Assembly: GCA_023408815.1 (NCBI GenBank)
Contig: JAEYJO010000041.1
Span: 1-64,000, forward strand
Source of the DNA: Bacillota bacterium
GTDB lineage: Bacteria; Bacillota; Clostridia; Lachnospirales; Lachnospiraceae
DNA: 64,000 nt
Direction: 5' to 3'
Every line of letters begins with the position of its first letter. The first letter of the stretch is position 1. Below the pieces are notes generated by a model that had not been told where the DNA came from, searched no databases, and saw nothing but the letters and a program-made list of their open reading frames with translations. Shown here one piece after another: positions 62,079 through 64,000 of this stretch. A program made the translations under genes and the position numbers.

Positions 62079-62107
62079 TTGACACTCGTTATGCTATATT
62101 GTAATAT
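62079..62107 (+). promoter_or_regulatory. Promoter of the CNNM/HlyC-type gene
   Basis: TTGACA (62079-62084), a 17-bp spacer and TAATAT (62102-62107) lie about 57 bp before the TTG start. A GGAATAA/TTATTCC inverted repeat (62050-62075) sits just upstream of the -35 and could bind a regulator. Confidence 0.75.
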
Positions 62108-62163
62108 TTCAAATAAGTATTATAGAAATAAACATAAATTACCATATAAGGAGTGATTACATT

Positions 62164-63522
62164 TTGGATACCTCTGGTGTCATACAACTTATCGTTGTCG
62201 TTATTTCAGTCGGATTATCGGCCTTTTTTTCTTCTGCGGGAACCGCACTTTCCTCAGTAAATAGAGCACGCATAAAAGTCTTGTCCGACGAAGGCCGCCC
62301 TGGTGCCGCCATAGTCTTAAAGATTCTGGACAATCACGGTAAAATGTCAAATACCATTCTTACCGGAAAATATATCGCAGGTCTGACTGCGTCTTCTCTC
62401 GTTACAATTCTCGCTCTTACATCCTATGGAAGCTACGCGATAGCCATTGCCGCCGGCATTCTGGTTCTTGTGCTTCTGTTCGTCGGAGAAATTATCCCTC
62501 AAAGTATCGCTATGATCTATCCCGAGACATACTCATTGCTTTGTTCTAGGCCGGTCTTGTTTTTTATGTACCTATTTACTCCTATCTCATATATCTTAGG
62601 TAAAACGGCTCTTGGCATTTCTGGATTTTTTCATGCAGATATCCGCCAAAAAGGGGAACTTATGACGGAAGACGAACTCAAAACCTACGTGGATGCGAGC
62701 CACGAGGAAGGTGTGATAGAATCGGAGGAAAGGGAAATTATTTATAATGTCTTCGATTTTATTGAAACGATGGCAAAAGATGTCATGATTCCGCGCATAG
62801 ATATGGTCAGCGTCGGTCTGGATATGACATATGACGAAGTGCTGAATATATTCAAGGAATCCATGTATACCAGACTTCCAGTCTATGAAGAGCATAAAGA
62901 CAACATAGTAGGCCTTATTAATATCAAGGACTTCATTCTCCTGACGGATAAAGAGAACTTCCATGTTAAGGATATTCTTAGAGAAGCCTACTACACCTAT
63001 GAATATAAAAAGACCTCCGATTTGATGATAGAAATGAGGGAAATTGCCGCCAATGTGGCATTTATTATGAACGAATACGGTGCCACCGCCGGTATGATAA
63101 CCATGGAAGATTTATTAGAGGAAATCGTCGGTGAAATCAGGGATGAATACGACGGAGACGAAGAAGAGCTGATTCAGCAGGTCGATGACAACATTTATCT
63201 CGTAGAAGGCGGAATGAAGTTAGACGACATCAATGCTGCCCTGGAAACTAATCTGGAATCCGAGGATTATGATTCCATAGGAGGACTGATCATCGAATCC
63301 CTCGACAGACTCCCTTCGGACGAAGAGACCATCGTTACTGCCACCGGCATTACCTTGCAGGTAAAAGGAATTGGACAGAACCGTATTAAAAAAGTACTTA
63401 TGTCACTGCCTGCAAAAACGGAAACTGCTGAACTGGAATCGACAGAAAAAGAGCCCTCTTCCGAATACCGCGCAAGCGGTACCGAAGAGGACCTGCCGGA
63501 ACACCACGATTCTTCTTTTTAA
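62164..63522 (+). CDS. CNNM/CorC (HlyC)-family transport protein
   Basis: Translation is assigned to TTG at 62164, with AAGGAG about 12 nt upstream. The 452-residue protein has a DUF21/CNNM membrane domain (about 1-150, four segments: ISVGLSAFFSSAGTALSSVN, LFVGEIIPQSIAM), a CBS pair (about 195-320: KDVMIPRIDMVSVGLDM, RLPVYEEHKDNIVGLINIKD, EYGATAGMITMEDLLEEIVG) and a CorC_HlyC domain (about 335-425). It is likely a magnesium or cobalt efflux protein; older annotations call it hemolysin. Confidence 0.92.
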   Translation: MDTSGVIQLIVVVISVGLSAFFSSAGTALSSVNRARIKVLSDEGRPGAAIVLKILDNHGKMSNTILTGKYIAGLTASSLVTILALTSYGSYAIAIAAGILVLVLLFVGEIIPQSIAMIYPETYSLLCSRPVLFFMYLFTPISYILGKTALGISGFFHADIRQKGELMTEDELKTYVDASHEEGVIESEEREIIYNVFDFIETMAKDVMIPRIDMVSVGLDMTYDEVLNIFKESMYTRLPVYEEHKDNIVGLINIKDFILLTDKENFHVKDILREAYYTYEYKKTSDLMIEMREIAANVAFIMNEYGATAGMITMEDLLEEIVGEIRDEYDGDEEELIQQVDDNIYLVEGGMKLDDINAALETNLESEDYDSIGGLIIESLDRLPSDEETIVTATGITLQVKGIGQNRIKKVLMSLPAKTETAELESTEKEPSSEYRASGTEEDLPEHHDSSF

Positions 63523-63523
63523 T

Positions 63524-64000
63524 CTATAATAAATCTAATATTTCCAAAGGGTCGTCGACAAACACCTTGCCGCCGGCCCTTTGCTGTTCTTCCTTCGTCC
63601 TGAACCCCCACGTAACCGAAATGCAATCCATCAAAGCATTCTTCGCCGTAGCGATATCCACCTCAGAATCTCCCACATACACAGCAGTTTCCCTGGTACT
63701 TTCAAGCATTTTCAACGCTTCTATTACCGTATCGGGTGCCGGCTTCCTATTAATACCCACCTTCTCCCCAATTGCTACCTGTATATATTCTGAGAAATAC
63801 TGTTCCCTAAGCTCCTGCACCGCATCATAGTATTTATTGGAAACAATCGCCATCTTATAACCCCTGCTCTTCAATTCTCTAAGCAGTTCCTCTACATGAT
63901 CATAAAGCCCTGTCTTATCGTTACAATGCAAGGAATAATATTCTTTAAAAGCCTCAAACACCTTCTCAAACTCCGGATTCTTTTTCCCTTCCGGCACAGA
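63524..64000 (-). CDS. HAD-family hydrolase, phosphoglycolate-phosphatase-like (N terminus outside window)
   Basis: The readable C-terminal ~158 residues contain motif II (MAIVSNK), motif III Lys (NRKPAPDTV) and motif IV (YVGDSEVDIATAKNA), as in Gph-like phosphatases. The catalytic DxDxT motif must lie beyond position 64000, since the frame stays open to the end. The GTG at 63997 is internal, not a start. Its stop lies one base from the stop of the convergent CNNM-type gene. Confidence 0.88.
   Translation of the reverse strand, partial: SVPEGKKNPEFEKVFEAFKEYYSLHCNDKTGLYDHVEELLRELKSRGYKMAIVSNKYYDAVQELREQYFSEYIQVAIGEKVGINRKPAPDTVIEALKMLESTRETAVYVGDSEVDIATAKNALMDCISVTWGFRTKEEQQRAGGKVFVDDPLEILDLL

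Noticed and set aside
63524..63997. GTG at 63997 as the start of a complete short HAD protein
   Set aside because: The product would lack the DxDxT catalytic motif, and the frame stays open upstream to the window end.

Overview
The window reads as chromosomal DNA of a spore-forming, meso-diaminopimelate Firmicute of class Clostridia, most likely a Lachnospiraceae member; the genus cannot be fixed from the sequence. Reasons: sigma-G, sigma-E and SpoIIGA directly follow ftsZ; a SCIFF six-cysteine peptide and its radical-SAM maturase sit beside secDF; the capsule genes are of CpsB/C/D type; MurE carries the DNPR signature; TTG and GTG starts are frequent. Nearly all genes lie on the minus strand, so the text below follows transcription from high to low coordinates. 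No tRNA, rRNA, CRISPR array or intact transposase was seen.

Layout from the right end. 61.6-54.7 kb: a TIGR04086-type membrane protein, the SCIFF precursor (47 residues), the SCIFF maturase, SecDF, RecJ and a PfkB sugar kinase; on the plus strand a CNNM/HlyC-type membrane protein converges on a HAD phosphatase cut by the window end. 54.4-41.1 kb: a long housekeeping run murE-priA-def-fmt-yugP-rsmB-rlmN-prpC-prkC-rsgA-ychF behind a good sigma-A promoter. 40.8-27.5 kb: a division and cell-wall (dcw) cluster mraZ-rsmH-ftsL-pbp-pbp-mraY-murD-ftsW-murA-ftsQ-ftsZ, with four MraZ boxes in the mraZ leader. 27.0-24.1 kb: spoIIGA-sigE-sigG, with ymxH on the plus strand. 23.9-22.8 kb: an ECF-transporter S component with an attenuator-like leader, and a uridine-kinase-like enzyme.

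22.2-6.1 kb: a Wzx/Wzy-type exopolysaccharide or capsule locus: CpsB phosphatase, CpsC, CpsD tyrosine kinase, a membrane-anchored Ig-like protein, an LCP ligase, a lipoprotein sortase homologue lacking all three catalytic residues, a small secreted protein, priming sugar transferase, GT8, a pyruvyl-transferase-like protein with an FrhB-type iron-sulfur partner, GT2, Wzy, Wzx, then UDP-xylose supply (Uxs, Ugd). A divergent XRE regulator faces the locus across a consensus promoter flanked by three copies of a 13-bp half-site. The glycosyltransferase part (about 8-16 kb) is visibly AT-richer than its flanks, as expected of an exchangeable cassette.

6.0-0.4 kb: a LytTR response regulator and an unusual two-gene histidine kinase (one gene has the GHKL ATPase, the other a canonical His box with no ATPase), then a secreted CHAP-type protein with six Big_2 repeats. 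The most interesting points are the inactive sortase within the surface-polymer module, the split kinase, the XRE operator array, the ECF-gene leader, the SCIFF gene, and several unexplained inverted or dispersed repeats.
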